From NCBI GenBank assembly GCA_948099385.1, contig CANUEZ040000203.1, forward strand, positions 806,001 through 870,000: 64,000 nt of DNA, in the 5' to 3' direction. Below, in pieces: positions 37,199-50,300 of this stretch; positions within the stretch are counted from its first letter, which is position 1, and each line of letters begins with the position of its first letter. Made by a program: the position numbers and the translations under genes. This stretch comes from Fasciola hepatica (Eukaryota; Platyhelminthes; Trematoda; Plagiorchiida; Fasciolidae). The notes beneath the pieces were generated by a model that saw nothing but the letters and a program-made list of their open reading frames with translations, was not told the DNA's origin and ran no database searches.

Positions 37199-38890
37199 TT
37201 GTGGTTTGGGTGTTCGACTGACATTCGTTCATCCCAACCCTTGTTCGTGTCCCCGTGTGGGCTCTGTCCATGTGCAATGCTCATGATTCCCTTAGCGGAT
37301 CAAACAGCTGTACAGTGCTTCCATAATTTTCAATGGTCAGTTCCGTGGTCAAGCTGCATGGAGAATCATATTATACAAATCTACTCTGCTACTGCTCTAT
37401 TGCATTGTATGAGGTATCTGTGTGGATTGTTCATAAGGGAATGCCTTAGTTTTACTTAGGCCCGTAAATAGAGAAGTGATGGAACATAGGATTGGATCGG
37501 TGTGCGAGAATTTGGTTGTTACCGTTCAAAGCGAAAGCGAAAGCCGAAGCCAATTTGGGGATTGTGCTATATAAAGCAGTGTATATGTTGAACAAACCGT
37601 TCAGGCCTATATGGGATATACTTGTGGTTTGGGTGTTCGACTGACATTCGTTCATCCCAACCCTTGTTCGTGTCTCTGAGTGGGCTCTGTCCATGTGCAA
37701 TGCTCATTATTCCCTTAGCGGATCAAACAGCTGTACAGTGCTTCCATAATTTTCAATGGTCAGTTCCGTGGTCAAGCTGCATGGAGAATCATATTGTACA
37801 AATCTACTCTGCTACTGCTCTATTGCATTGTATGAGCAATCTGTGTGGATTGTTCATAAGGGAATGCCTTGGTTTTACTTAGGCCCATAAATAGAGAAGT
37901 GATGGAACATAGGATTGGATCGGCGTGCGAGAATTTGGTTGTTACCGTTCAAAGCGAAAGCGAAAGCCGAATCCAATTTGAGGATTGTGCTATATCATGT
38001 ATTGTATATGTTGAACAAAGCGTTGAGACCCATATCGGATAGCCTTGTAGTTTGGGTGTTCGACTGACATTCGTTCATCCCAACCCTTGTTCGTGTCCCC
38101 GTGTGGGCTCTGTCCATGTGCAATGCTCATGATTCCCTTAGCGGATCAAACAGCTGTACAGTGCTTCCATAATTTTCAATGGTCAGTTCCGTGGTCAAGC
38201 TGCATGGAGAATCATATTATACAAATCTACTCTGCTACTGCTCTATTGCATTGTATGAGGTATCTGTGTGGATTGTTCATAAGGGAATGCCTTGGTTTTA
38301 CTCAGGCCCATAAATAGAGAAGTGATGGAACATAGGATTGGATCGGTGTGCGAGAATTTGGTTGTTACCGTTCAATGCGAAAGCGAAAGCCGAAGCCAAT
38401 TTGGGGATTGTGCTATATAAAGCAGTGTATATGTTGAACAAACCGTTCAGGCCTATATGGGATATACTTGTGGTTTGGGTGTTCGACTGACATTCGTTCA
38501 TCCCAACCCTTGTTCTTGTCCGCGTGTGGGCTCTGTCCATGTGCAATGCTCATGATTCCCTTAGCGGATCAAACAGCTGTACTGTGCTTCCATAATTTTC
38601 AATGGTCAGTTCCGTGGTCAAGCTGCATGGAGAATCATATTGTACAAATCTACTCTGCTACTGCTCTATTGCATTCTATGATCAATCTGTGTGGATTGTT
38701 CATAAGGGAATGCCTTGGTTTTACTTAGGCCCATAAATAGAGAAGTGATGGAACATAGGATTGGATCGGCGTGCGAGAATTTGGTTGTTACCGTTCAAAG
38801 CGAAAGCGAAAGCCGAATCCAATTTGAGGATTGTGCTATATCATGTATTGTATATGTTGAACAAAGCGTTGAGACCCATATCGGATAGCC
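37199..38890 (+). repeat. Two-unit duplication carrying a diverged tail tract
   Basis: Units 37199 and 38045 both end in a tail that differs from the common form at 11 sites in about 53 bp (ataaagcagtg, then aaaccgttcaggcc and gggatatactt). The following units 37622 and 38468 share attgtacaaatc, cggcgtgcg and gccgaatcc. The pairs differ at several sites, including tctctgag against tccgcgtg, so this is older than the 34238 duplication. The tail change creates TATATAAAG at 37568-37576 and 38414-38422. Confidence 0.8.
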
Positions 38891-39313
38891 TTGTAGTTTG
38901 GGTGTTCGACTGACATTCGTTCATCCCAACCCTTGTTCGTGTCCCCGTGTGGGCTCTGTCCATGTGCAATGCTCATGATTCCCTTAGCGGATCAAACAGC
39001 TGTACAGTGCTCCCAAAATTTTCAATGGTCAGTTCCGTGGTCAAGCTGCATGGAGAATCATATTATACAAATCTACTCTGCTACTGCTCTATTGCATTGT
39101 ATGAGCAATCTGTGTGGATTGTTCATAAGAGAATGCCTTGGTTTTACTTAGGCCCATAAATAGAGAAGTGGTGGACCATAGGATTGGATCGGTGTGCGAG
39201 AATTTGGTTGTTACCGTTCAAAGCGAAAGCGAAAGCCGAAGCCAATTTGGGGATTGTGCTATATCATGTATTGTATATGTTGAACAAAGCGTTGAGACCC
39301 ATATCGGATAGCC

Positions 39314-40159
39314 TTGTGTTTTGGGTGTTCGACTGACATTCGTTCACCCCAACCCTTGATCGTGTCCCCGTGTGGGCTCTGTCCATGTGCAATGCTCATG
39401 ATTCCCTTAGCGGATCAAACAGCTGTACAGTGCTTCCATAATTTTCAATGGTCAGTTCCGTGGTCAAGCTGCATGGAGAATCATATTATACAAATCTACT
39501 CTGCTACTGCTCTATTGCATTGTATGAGCAATCTGTGTGGATTGTTCATAAGGGAATGCCTTGATTTTACTTAGGCCCATAAATAGAGAAGTGATGGAAC
39601 AAAGGATTGGATCGGTGTGCGAGAATTTGGTTGTTACCGTTCAAAGCTAAAGCGAAAGCCGAAGCCAATTTGGGGATTGTGCTATATCATGTATTGTATA
39701 TGTTGAACGAAGCGTTGAGACCCATATCGGATAGCCTTGTGTTTTGGGTGTTCGACTGACATTCGTTCACCCCAACCCTTGATCGTGTCCCCGTGTGGGC
39801 TCTGTCCATGTGCAATGCTCATGATTCCCTTAGCGGATCAAACAGCTGTACAGTGCTTCCATAATTTTCAATGGTCAGTTCCGTGGTCAAGCTGCATGGA
39901 GAATCATATTATACAAATCTACTCTGCTACTGCTCTATTGCATTGTATGAGCAATCTGTGTGGATTGTTCATAAGGGAATGCCTTGGTTTTACTTAGGCC
40001 CATAAATAGAGAAGTGATGGAACAAAGGATTGGATCGGTGTGCGAGAATTTGGTTGTTACCGTTCAAAGCTAAAGCGAAAGCCGAAGCCAATTTGGGGAT
40101 TGTGCTATATCATGTATTGTATATGTTGAACGAAGCGTTGAGACCCATATCGGATAGCC
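39314..40159 (+). repeat. Single-unit duplication, almost identical copies
   Basis: Units 39314 and 39737 share cttgtgttttggg, cttgatcgtg, aacaaagg, gctaaagcg and gaacgaagcg. The only difference I find by eye is ccttgatttt against ccttggtttt. This is a recent one-unit tandem duplication. The gtgttttggg and cttgatcg states return once more in unit 40582. Confidence 0.85.
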
Positions 40160-43117
40160 TTGTGGTTTGGGTGTTCGACTGACATTCGTTCACTCCAACC
40201 ATTGTTCGTGTCCCGTGTGGGCTCTGTCCATGTGCAATGCTCATGATTCCCTTAGCGGATCAAACAGCTGTACAGTGCTTCCATAATTTCCAATGGTCAG
40301 TTCCGTGGTCAAGCTGCATGGAGAATCATATTATACAAATCTACTCTGCTACTGCTCTATTGCATTGTATGAGCAATCTGTGTGGATTGTTCATGAGGGA
40401 ATGCCTTGGTTTTACTTAGGCCCATAAATAGAGAAGTGATGGAACATAGGATTGGATCGGTGTGCGAGAATCTGATAGTTACCGTTCAAAGCGAAAGCGA
40501 AAGCCGAAGCTAATTTGGGGATTGTGCTATATCATGTATTGTAAATGTTAAACAAAGCGTTGAGACCCATATCGGATAGCCTTGTGTTTTGGGTGTTCGA
40601 CTGACATTCGTTCACCCCAACCCTTGATCGTGTCCCCGTGTGGGCTCTGTCCATGTGCAATGCTCATGATTCCCTTAGCGGATCAAACAGCTGTACAGTG
40701 CTTCCATTATTTTCAATGGTCAGTTCCGTGGTCAAGCTGCATGGAGAATCATATTATACAAATCTACTCTGCTACTGCTCTATTGCATTGTATGAGCAAT
40801 CTGTGTGGATTGTTCAAAAGGGAATGCCTTGGTTTTACTTAGGCCCATAAATAGAGAAGTGATGGAACATAGGATTGGATCGGTGTGCGAGAATTTGGTT
40901 GTTACCGTTCAAAGCGAAAGCGAAAGCCGAAGCCAATTTGGGGATTGTGCTATATCATGTATTGTATATGTTGAACAAAGCGTTGAGACCCATATCGGAT
41001 AGCCTTGTGGTTTGGGTGTTCGACTGACATTCGTTCACCCCAACCCTTGTTCGTGTCTCCGAGTGGGCTCTGTCCATGTGCAATGCTCATGATTCCCTTA
41101 GCGGATCAAACAGCTGTACAGTGCTTCCATAATTTTCAATGGTCAGTTCCGTGGTCAAGCTGCATGGAGAATCATATTATACAAATCTACTCTGCTACTG
41201 CTCTATTGCATTGTATGAGCAATCTGTGTGGATTGTTCATAAGGGAATGCCTTGGTTTTACTTAGGCCCATAAATAGAGAAGTGATGGAACATAGGATTG
41301 GATCGGTGTGCGAGAATTTGGTTGTTACCGTTCAAAGCGAAAGCGAAAGCCGAAGCCAATTTGGGGATTGTGCTATATCATGTATTGTATATGTTGAACG
41401 AAGCGTTGAGACCCATATCGGATAGCCTTGTGGTTTGGGTGTTCGACTGACATTCGTTCACTCCAACCATTGTTCGTGTCCCGTGTGGGCTCTGTCCATG
41501 TGCAATGCTCATGATTCCCTTAGCGGATCAAACAGCTGTACAGTGCTTCCATAATTTTCAATGGTCAGTTCCGTGGTCAAGCTGCATGGAGAATCATATT
41601 ATACAAATCTACTCTGCTACTGCTCTATTGCATTGTATGAGCAATCTGTGTGGATTGTTCATGAGGGAATGCCTTGGTTTTACTTAGGCCCATAAATAGA
41701 GAAGTGATGGAACATAGGATTGGATCGGTGTGCGAGAATCTGATAGTTACCGTTCAAAGCGAAAGCGAAAGCCGAAGCCAATTTGGGGATTGTGCTATAT
41801 CATGTATTGTATATGTTGAACAAAGCGTTGAGACCCATATCGGATAGCCTTGTAGTTTGGGTGTTCGACTGACATTCGTTCATCCCAACCCTTGTTCGTG
41901 TCCCCGTGTGGGCTCTGTTCATGTGCAATGCTCATGATTCCCTTAGCGGATCAAACAGCTGTACAGTGCTTCCATAATTTTCAATGGTCAGTTCCGTGGT
42001 CAAGCTGCATGGAGAATCATATTATACAAATCTACTCTGCTACTGCTCTATTGCATTGTATGAGCAATATGTGTGGATTGTTCATGAGGGAATGCCTTGG
42101 TTTTACTCAGGCCCATAAATAGAGAAGTGATGGAACAAAGGATTGGATCGGTGTGCGAGAATTTGGTTGTTACCGTTCAAAGCGAAAGCGAAAGCCGAAG
42201 CCAATTTGGGGATTGTGCTATATCATGTATTGTATATGTTGAACAAAGCGTTGAGACCCATATCGGATAGCCTTGTGGTTTGGGTGTTCGACTTATATTC
42301 GTTCATCCCAACCCTTGTTCGTGTCCCCGTGTGGGCTCTGTCCATGTGCAATGCTCATGATACCCTCAGCGGATCAAACAGCTGTACAGTGCTTCCATAA
42401 TTTTCAATGGTCAGTTCCGTGGTCAAGCTGCATGGAGAATCATATTATACAAATCTACTCTGCTACTGCTCTGTTGCATTGTATGAGCGATCTGTGTGGA
42501 TTGTTCATAAGGGAATGCCTTGGTTTTACTTAGGCCCGTAAATAGAGAAGTGATGGAACATAGGATTGGATCGGTGTGCGAGAATTTGGTTGTTACCGTT
42601 CAAAGCGAAAGCGAAAGCCGAAGCCAATTTGAGGATTGTGCTATATCATGTATTGTATATGTTGAACAAAGCGTTGAGACCCATATCGGATAGCCTTGTG
42701 GTTTGGGTGTTCGACTGACATTCGTTCACTCCAACCCTTGTTCGTGTCCCGTGTGGGCTCTGTCCATGTGCAATGCTCATGATTCCCTTAGCGGATCAAA
42801 CAGCTGTACAGTGCTTCCATAATTTTCAATGGTCAGTTCCGTGGTCAAGCTGCATGGAGAATCATATTATACAAATCTACTCTGCTACTGCTCTATTGCA
42901 TTGTATGAGCAATCTGTGTGGATTGTTCATAAGGGAATGCCTTGGTTTTACTTAGGCCCATAAAAAGAGAAGTGATGGAACATAGGATTGGATCGGTGTG
43001 CGAGAATTTGGTTGTTACCGTTCAAAGCGAAAGCGAAAGCCGAAGTCAATTTGAGGATTGTGCTATATCATGTATTGCATATGTTGAACAAAGCGTTGAG
43101 ACCCATATCGGATAGCC
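40160..43117 (+). repeat. 422-bp unit type recurring every third unit
   Basis: Units 40160, 41428 and 42696 each have ttcactcc and lack one C at gtgtcccgtg, at spacings of 1268 bp. The first two also share aaccattg, gttcatgagg and the rare atctgatagtt. The units between them do not match across the period, so only this member marks the three-unit spacing. A fourth unit of the type is at 44387, four units later. Confidence 0.7.
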
Positions 43118-46100
43118 TTGTGGTTTGGGTGTTCGACTGACATTCGTTCACCCCAACCCTTGTTCGTGTCCCCGTGTGGGCTCTGTCCATGTGCAATGCT
43201 CATGATCCCCTTAGCGGATCAAACAGCTGTACAGTGCTTCCATAATTTTCAATGGTCAGTTCCGTGGTCAAGCTGCATGGAGAATCATATTGTACAAATA
43301 TACTCTGCTACTGCTCTATTGCATTGTATGAGCAATCTGTGTGGATTGTTCATAAGGGAATGCCTTGGTTTTACTTAGGCCCATAAATAGAGAAGTGATG
43401 GAACATAGGATTGGATCGGTGTGCGAGAATTTGGTTGTTACCGTTCAAAGCGAAAGCGAAAGCCGAAGCCAATTTGGGGATTGTGCTATATCATGTATTG
43501 TATATGTTGAACAAAGCGTTGAGACCCATATCGGATAGCCTTGTAGTTTGGGTGTTCGAATGACATTCGTTCACCCCAACCCTTGTTCGTGTCCCCGTGT
43601 GGGCTCTGTCCATGTGCAATGCTCATGATTCCCTTAGCGGATCAAACAGCTGTACAGTGCTTCCATAATTTTCAATGGTCAGTTCCGTGGTCAAGCTGCA
43701 TGGAGAATCATATTATACAAATCTACTCTGCTACTGCTCTATTGCATTGTATGAGCAATCTGTGTGGATTGTTCATAAGGGAATGCCTTGGTTTTACTTA
43801 GGCCCATAAATAGAGAAGTGATGGAACATAGGATTGGATCGGTGTGCGAGAATTTGGTTGTTACCGTTCAAAGCGAAAGCGAAAGCCGAAGACAATTTGG
43901 GGATTGTGCTATATCATGTATTGTATATGTTGAACAAAGCGTTGAGACCCATATCGGATAGCCTTGTAGTTTGGGTGTTCGAATGACATTCGTTCACCCC
44001 AACCCTTGTTCGTGTCCCCGTGTGGGCTCTGTCCATGTGCAATGCTCATGATTCCCTTAGCGGATCAAACAGCTGTACAGTGCTTCCATAATTTTCAATG
44101 GTCAGTTCCGTGGTCAAGCTGCATGGAGAATCATATTATACAAATCTACTCTGCTACTGCTCTATTGCATTGTATGAGCCATCTGTGTGGATTGTTCATA
44201 AGGGAATGCCTTGGTTTTACTTAGGCCCATAAATAGAGAAGTGATGGAACATAGGATTGGATCGGTGTGCGAGAATTTGGTTGTTACCGTTCAAAGCGAA
44301 AGCGAAAGCCGAAGCCAATTTGAGGATTGTGCTATATCATGTATTGTATATGTTGAACAAAGCGTTGAGACCCATATCGGATAGCCTTGTGGTTTGGGTG
44401 TTCGACTGACATTCGTTCACTCCAACCCTTGTTCGTGTCCCGTGTGGGCTCTGTCCATGTGCAATGCTCATGATTCCCTTAGCGGATCAAACAGCTGTAC
44501 AGTGCTTCCATAATTTTCAATGGTCAGTTCCGTGGTCAAGCTGCATGGAGAATCATATTAAACAAATCTACTCTGCTACTGCTCTATTGCATTGTATGAG
44601 CAATCTGTGTGGATTGTTCCTTAAGGAATGCCTTGGTTTTACTTAGGCCCATAAATAGAGAAGTGATGGAACATAGGATTGGATCGGTGTGCGAGAATTT
44701 GGTTGTTACCGTTCAAAGCGAAAGCGAAAGCCGAAGTCAATTTGAGGATTGTGCTATATCATGTATTGTATATGTTGAACAAAGCGTTGAGACCCATATC
44801 GGATAGCCTTGTAGTTTGGGTGTTCGACTGACATTCGTTCATCCCAACCCTTGTTCGTGTCCCCGTGTGGGCTCTGTCCATGTGCAATGCTCATGATTCC
44901 CTTAGCGGATCAAACAGCTGTACAGTGCTTCCATAATTTTCAATGGTCAGTTCCGTGGTCAAGCTGCATGGAGAATCTTATTATACAAATCTACTCTGCT
45001 ACTGCTCTATTGCATTGTATGAGCAATCTGTGTGGATTGTTCATAAGGGAATGCCTTGGTTTTACTTAGGCCCATAAATAGAGAAGTGATGGAACATAGG
45101 ATTGGATCGGTGTGCGAGAATTTGGTTGTTACCGTTCAAAGCGAAAGCGAAAGCCGAAGCCAATTTGGGGATTGTGCTATATCATGTATTGCATATGTTG
45201 AACAAAGCGTTGAGACCCATATCGGATAGCCTTGTAGTTTGGGTGTTCGACTGACATTCGTTAACCCCAACCCTTGTTCGTGTCCCCGTGTGGGCTCTGT
45301 CCATGTGCAATGCTCATGATTCCCTTAGCGGATCAAACAGCTGTACAGTGCTTCCATCATTTTCAATGGTCAGTTCCGTGGTCAAGCTGCATGGAGAATC
45401 ATATTATACAAATCTACTCTGCTACTGCTCTATTGCATTGTATGAGCAATCTGTGTGGATTGTTCATGAGGGAATGCCTTGGTTTTACTTAGGCCCATAA
45501 ATAGAGAAGTGATGGAACATAGGATTGGATCGGTGTGCGAGAATTTGGTTGTTACCGTTCAAAGCGAAAGCGAAAGCCGAAGCCAATTTGGGGATTGTGC
45601 TATATCATGTATTGTATATGTTGAACAAAGCGTTGAGACCCATGTCGGATAGCCTTGTGGTTTGGGTGTTCGACTGACATTCGTTCATCCCAACCCTTGT
45701 TCGTGTCCCCGTGTGGGCTCTGTTCATGTGCAATGCTCATGATTCCCTTAGCGGATCAAACAGCTGTACAGTGCTCCCAAAATTTTCAATGGTCAGTTCC
45801 GTGGTCAAGCTGCATGGAGAATCATATTATACAAATCTACTCTGCTACTGCTCTATTGCATTGTATGAGCAATCTGTATCGATTGTTCATAAGGGAATGC
45901 CTTAGTTTTACTCAGGCCCATAAATAGAGAAGTGATGGAACATAGGATTGGATCGGTGTGCGAGAATTTGGTTGTTACCGTTCAAAGCGAAAGCGAAAGC
46001 CGAAGCCAATTTGAGGATTGTGCTATATCATGTAGTGTATATGTTGAACAAAGCGTTGAGACCCATATCGGATAGCCTTGTAGTTTGGGTGTTCGACTGA

Positions 46101-46923
46101 CATTCGTTCATCCCAACCCTTGTTCGTGTCCCCGTATGGGCTCTGTCCATGTGCAATGCTCATGATTCCCTTAGCGGATCAAACAGCTGTACAGTGCTTC
46201 CATAATTTTCAATGGTCAGTTCCGTGGTCAAGCTGCATGGAGAATCATATTATACAAATCTACTCTGCTACTGCTCTATTGCATTGTATGAGCAATCTGT
46301 GTGGATTGTTCATAAGGGAATGCCTTGGTTTTTCTTAGGCCCATAAATAGAGAAGTGATGGAACATAGGATTGGATCGGTGTGCGAGAATTTGGTTGTTA
46401 CCGTTCAAAGCGAAAGCGAAAGCCGAAGCCAATTTGAGGATTGTGCTATATCATGTATTGTATATGTTGAACAAAGCGTTGAGACCCATATCGGATAGCC
46501 TTGTGGTTTGGGTGTTCGACTTATATTCGTTCATCGCAACCCTTGTTCGTGTCCCCGTGTGGGCTCTGTCCATGTGCAATGCTCATGATTCCCTTAGCGG
46601 ATCAAACAGCTGTACAGTGCTCCCAAAATTTTCAATGGTCAGTTCCGTGGTCAAGCTGCATGGAGAATCATATTATACAAATCTACTCTGCTACTGCTCT
46701 ATTGCATTGTATGAGCAATCTGTGTGGATTGTTCATAAGGGAATGCCTTGGTTTTACTTAGGCCCGTAAATAGAGAAGTGATGGAACATAGGATTGGATC
46801 GGTGTGCGAGAATTTGGTTGTTACCGTTCAAAGCGAAAGCGAAAGCCGAAGCCAATTTGAGGATTGTGCTATATCATGTATTGTATATGTTGAACAAAGC
46901 GTTGAGACCCATATCGGATAGCC

Positions 46924-47346
46924 TTGTAGTTTGGGTGTTCGACTGACATTCGTTCATCCCAACCCTTGTTGGTGTCCCCGTATGGGCTCTGTCCATGTGC
47001 AATGCTCATGATTCCTTTAGCGGATCAAACAGCTGTACAGTGCTTCCATCATTTTCAATGGTCAGTTCCGTGGTCAAGCTGCATGGAGAATCATATTATA
47101 CAAATCTACTCTGCTACTGCTCTATTGCATTGTATGAGCAATCTGTGTGGATTGTTCATAAGGGAATGCCTTGGTTTTACTTAGGCCCATAAATAGAGAA
47201 GTGATGGAACATAGGATTGGATCGGTGTGCGAGAATTTGGTTGTTACCGTTCAAAGCGAAAGCGAAAGCCGAAGCCAATTTGAGGATTGTGCTATATCAT
47301 GTATTGTATATGTTGAACAAACCGTTCAGGCCTATATGGGATATAC
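46924..47346 (+). repeat. Chimeric unit: normal left tail joined to diverged right tail
   Basis: Up to gtatatgttgaacaaa the tail is the common form (atcatgtattg), but from there to the unit end it has all seven right-side changes of the diverged tail seen in units 37199 and 38045 (aaaccgttcaggcc, gggatatactt). The switch must lie within about 18 bp shared by both forms. This is what a crossover or conversion end inside the unit would leave. Confidence 0.75.
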
Positions 47347-50300
47347 TTGTAGTTTGGGTGTTCGACTGACATTCGTTCACCCCAACCCTTGTTCGTGTCC
47401 CCGTGTGGGCTCTGTCCATGTGCAATGCTCATGATTCCCTTAGCGGATCAAACAGCTGTACAGTGCTTCCATCATTTTCAATGGTCAGTTCCGTGGTCAA
47501 GCTGCATGGAGAATCATATTATACAAATCTACTCTGCTACTGCTCTATTGCATTGTATGAGCAATCTGTGTGGATTGTTCATAAGGGAATGCCTTGGTTT
47601 TACTTGGGCCCATAAATAGAGAAGTGATGGAACATAGGATTGGATCGGTGTGCGAGAATTTGGTTGTTACCGTTCAAAGCGAAAGCGAAAGCCGAAGCCA
47701 ATTTGAGGATTGTGCTATATCATGTATTGTATATGTTGAACAAAGCGTTGAGACACATATCGGATAGCCTTGTAGTTTGGGTGTTCGACTGACATTCGTT
47801 CACCCCAACCCTTGTTCGTGTCCCCGTGTGGGCTCTGTCCATGTGCAATGCTCATGATTCCCTTAGCGGATCAAACAGCTGTACAGTGCTCCAAAAATTT
47901 TCAATAGTCAGTTCCGTGGTCAAGCTGCATGGAGAATCATATTATACAAATCTACTCTGCTACTGCTCTATTGCATTGTATGAGCAATCTGTATGGATTG
48001 TTGATAAGGGAATGCCTTGGTTTTACTCAGGCCCATAAATAGAGAAGTGATGGAACATAGGATTGGATCGGTGTGCGAGAATTTGGTTGTTACCGTTCAA
48101 AGCGAAAGCGAAAGCCGAAGCCAATTTGAGGATTGTGCTATATCATGTATTGTATATGTTGAACAAAGCGTTGAGACCCATATCGGATAGCCTTGTGGTT
48201 TGGGTGTTCGACTGACATTCGTTCACCCCAACCCTTGTTCGTGTCCCCGTGTGGGCTCTGTCCATGTGCAATGCTCATGATTCCCTTAGCGGATCAAACA
48301 GCTGTACAGTGCTTCCATAATTTTCAATGGTCAGTTCCGTGGTCAAGCTGCATGGAGAATCATATTATACAAATCTACTCTGCTACTGCTCTATTGCATT
48401 GTATGAGCAATCTGTGTGGATTGTTCCTTAAGGAATGCCTTGGTTTTACTTAGGCCCATAAATAGAGAAGTGATGGAACATAGGATTGGATCGGTGTGCG
48501 AGAATTTGGTTGTTACCGTTCAAAGCGAAAGCGAAAGCCGAAGCCAATTTGGGGATTGTGCTATATCATGTATTGTATATGTTGAACAAAGCGTTGAGAC
48601 CCATATCGGATAGCCTTGTAGTTTGGGTGTTCGACTGACATTCGTTCACCCCAACCCTTGTTCGTGTCCCCGTGTGGGCTCTGTCCATGTGCAATGCTCA
48701 TGATTCCCTTAGCGGATCAAACAGCTGTACAGTGCTTCCATAATTTTCAATGGTCAGTTCCGTGGTCAAGCTGCATGGAGAATCATATTATACAAATCTA
48801 CTCTGCTACTGCTCTATTGCATTGTATGAGCAATCTGTGTGGATTGTTCATAAGGGAATGCCTTGGTTTTACTTAGGCCCATAAATAGAGAAGTGATGGA
48901 ACATAGGATTGGATCGGTGTGCGAGAATTTGGTTGTTACCGTTCAAAGCGAAAGCGAAAACCGAAGCCAATTTGGGGATTGTGCTATATCATGTATTGCA
49001 TATGTTGAACAAAGCGTTGAGACCCATATCGGATAGCCTTGTAGTTTGGGTGTTCGACTGACATTCGTTCACCCCAACCCTTGTTCGTGTCTCCGAGTGG
49101 GCTCTGTCCATGTGCAATGCTCATGATTCCCTTAGCGGATCAAACAGCTGTACAGTGCTTCCATCATTTTCAATGGTCAGTTCCGTGGTCAAGCTGCATG
49201 GAGAATCATATTATACAAATCTACTCTGCTACTGCTCTATTGCATTGTATGAGCAATCTGTGTGGATTGTTCATAAGGGAATGCCTTGGTTTTTCTTAGG
49301 CCCATAAATAGAGAAGTGATGGAACATAGGATTGGATCGGTGTGCGAGAATTTGGTTGTTACCGTTCAAAGCCCGAGCTAAATCCGAAGCCAATTTGGGG
49401 ATTGTGCTATATCATGTATTGTATATGTTGAACAAAGCGTTGAGACCCATATCGGATAGCCTTGTGTTTTGGGTGTTCGACTGACATTCGTTCACCCCAA
49501 CCCTTGTTCGTGTCCCCGTGTGGGCTCTGTCCATGTGCAATGCTCATGATTCCCTTAGCGGATCAAACAGCTGTACAGTGCTTCCATCATTTTCAATGGT
49601 CAGTTCCGTGGTCAAGCTGCATGGAGAATCATATTATACAAATCTACTCTGCTACTGCTCTATTGCATTGTATGAGCAATCTGTGCGGATTGTTCATAAG
49701 GGAATGCCTTGGTTTTACTTAGGCCCATAAATAGAGAAGTGATGGAACATAGGATTGGATCGGTGTGCGAGAATTTGGTTGTTACCGTTCAAAGCCCGAG
49801 CTAAATCCGAAGCCAATTTGGGGATTGTGCTATATCATGTATTGTATATGTTGAACAAAGCGTTGAGACCCATATCGGATAGCCTTGTAGTTTGGGTGTT
49901 CGACTGACATTCGTTCACCCCAACCCTTGTTCGTGTCCCGTGTGGGCTCTGTCCATGTGCAATGCTCATGATTCCCTTAGCGGATCAAACAGCTGTACAG
50001 TGCTTCCATAATTTTCAATGGTCAGTTCCGTGGTCAAGCTGCATGGAGAATCATATTATACAAATCTACTCTGCTACTGCTCTATTGCATTGTATGAGCA
50101 ATCTGTGTGGATTGTTCATAAGGGAATGCCTTGGTTTTACTTAGGCCCATAAATAGAGAAGTGATGGAACATAGGATTGGATCGGTGTGCGAGAATTTGG
50201 TTGTTACCGTTCAAAGCGAAAGCGAAAGCCGAAGCCAATTTGGGGATTGTGCTATATCATGTATTGCATATGTTGAACAAAGCGTTGAGACCCATATCGG

